Shown here in pieces: positions 33,492 to 33,716 of a stretch of DNA of 33,716 bases. The stretch's first letter is position 1, and each line of letters opens with the position of its first letter. The stretch covers positions 1 to 33,716 of the forward strand of contig CALLKI010000062.1 of the NCBI GenBank assembly GCA_938008415.1, given 5' to 3'. The notes below the pieces were generated by a model, which did not search any database, had not been told where the DNA came from, and was given only the letters and a program-made list of their open reading frames with translations. The position numbers and the translations under genes were made by a program. This DNA comes from an uncultured Luteimonas sp. Its GTDB lineage: Bacteria > Pseudomonadota > Gammaproteobacteria > Xanthomonadales > Xanthomonadaceae.

Positions 33492-33716
33492 TCAACCGTG
33501 GTTGGACACCCCGTGCGGCACGTGCCCGGCGACCACGTGCTGCCGCGCGTTGTCGATGTTGTGCAGCGAGTCGTCGAAGAAGATGTCGGCGCCGAACGCC
33601 TCGAGGAACGGCCCCTTCGGCCGGCCACCGAGGAACAGCGCCTCGTCCAGGCGCACGTCCCACTCGCGCAGGGTGCGGATCACCCGCTCGTGCGCCGGCG
33701 CCGAGCGTGCTGTCAC
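33492..33716 (-). CDS. 5'-nucleotidase, partial (C-terminal 74 residues)
   Basis: The visible residues TARSAPAHERVIRTLREWDVRLDEALFLGGRPKGPFLEAFGADIFFDDSLHNIDNARQHVVAGHVPHGVSNHG match the C-terminal end of HAD-like 5'-nucleotidases of the cytosolic NT5C1 type found in xanthomonads. The HAD Asp pair motif FFDDS is present. The N-terminal catalytic part lies beyond the right edge. The GTG at the very edge is an internal codon, not a start. Confidence 0.8.
   Translation of the reverse strand: MTARSAPAHERVIRTLREWDVRLDEALFLGGRPKGPFLEAFGADIFFDDSLHNIDNARQHVVAGHVPHGVSNHG

Overview
This window is a compact, very GC-rich chromosomal segment. Gene content and gene order suggest a gammaproteobacterium of the Xanthomonadaceae/Lysobacteraceae (Xanthomonas, Lysobacter, Luteimonas type). 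The supporting signs are the hrcA-grpE-dnaK-dnaJ order, bamE (omlA) divergent from a cysteine-poor Fur, the tmRNA tag ANDDNYALAA, rpsF-rpsR-rplI without priB, and a bacterial kynurenine catabolic cluster. The genus is an inference from protein resemblance alone. I see no prophage, insertion sequence, CRISPR array or canonical tRNA.

Layout: 1-2976 (minus) holds the N-terminal part of carA, then dapB and a TTG-started tyrA. 3082-8022 (minus) is the heat-shock block hrcA-grpE-dnaK-dnaJ, with a good sigma-32-type promoter just before dnaK and a strong hairpin between dnaK and dnaJ. 8111-11967 has recN, fur, bamE, rnfH, ratA and smpB. 12000-14671 carries an orphan CHASE-PAS histidine kinase between smpB and the tmRNA gene ssrA, which has a clear promoter and terminator. 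14816-16398 is a small accessory-looking operon (GFA-family protein, TetR regulator, SRPBCC protein) whose genes overlap by 4 bases and whose promoter carries a perfect 22-base palindrome. 16458-20381 (minus) has an OmpA-like lipoprotein, dnaB, rplI, rpsR and rpsF. 20570-22407 has iscA and, divergent from it, asnS.

22415-30733 (plus) starts with two small unknown genes and an atypical SDR. It then runs through a near-complete kynurenine degradation set: 2-aminomuconate semialdehyde dehydrogenase, a beta-carbonic anhydrase, a RidA-family deaminase, 3-hydroxyanthranilate dioxygenase, ACMS decarboxylase, kynureninase and kynurenine 3-monooxygenase. Gene order is roughly the reverse of reaction order. 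The first two tryptophan steps (dioxygenase, formamidase) and the steps after 2-aminomuconate are not in the window. 30791-33716 holds sbcB (exonuclease I), a DUF2461 protein, a DUF2939 protein and the C-terminal end of a 5'-nucleotidase on the opposite strand.

The most interesting points are: (1) the carbonic anhydrase embedded among CO2- and ammonia-releasing kynurenine enzymes; (2) the self-contained TetR/GFA/SRPBCC operon with its operator-promoter; (3) an identical 13-mer with a perfect DnaA box upstream of both dapB and dnaB, with a DnaA-box-like hairpin beside the first; (4) several genes whose -10-like element lies only 6-8 bases before the start codon (possible leaderless mRNAs); (5) an orphan sensor kinase sitting between the two trans-translation genes; (6) an SDR lacking the catalytic Tyr/Lys at the head of the kynurenine block.
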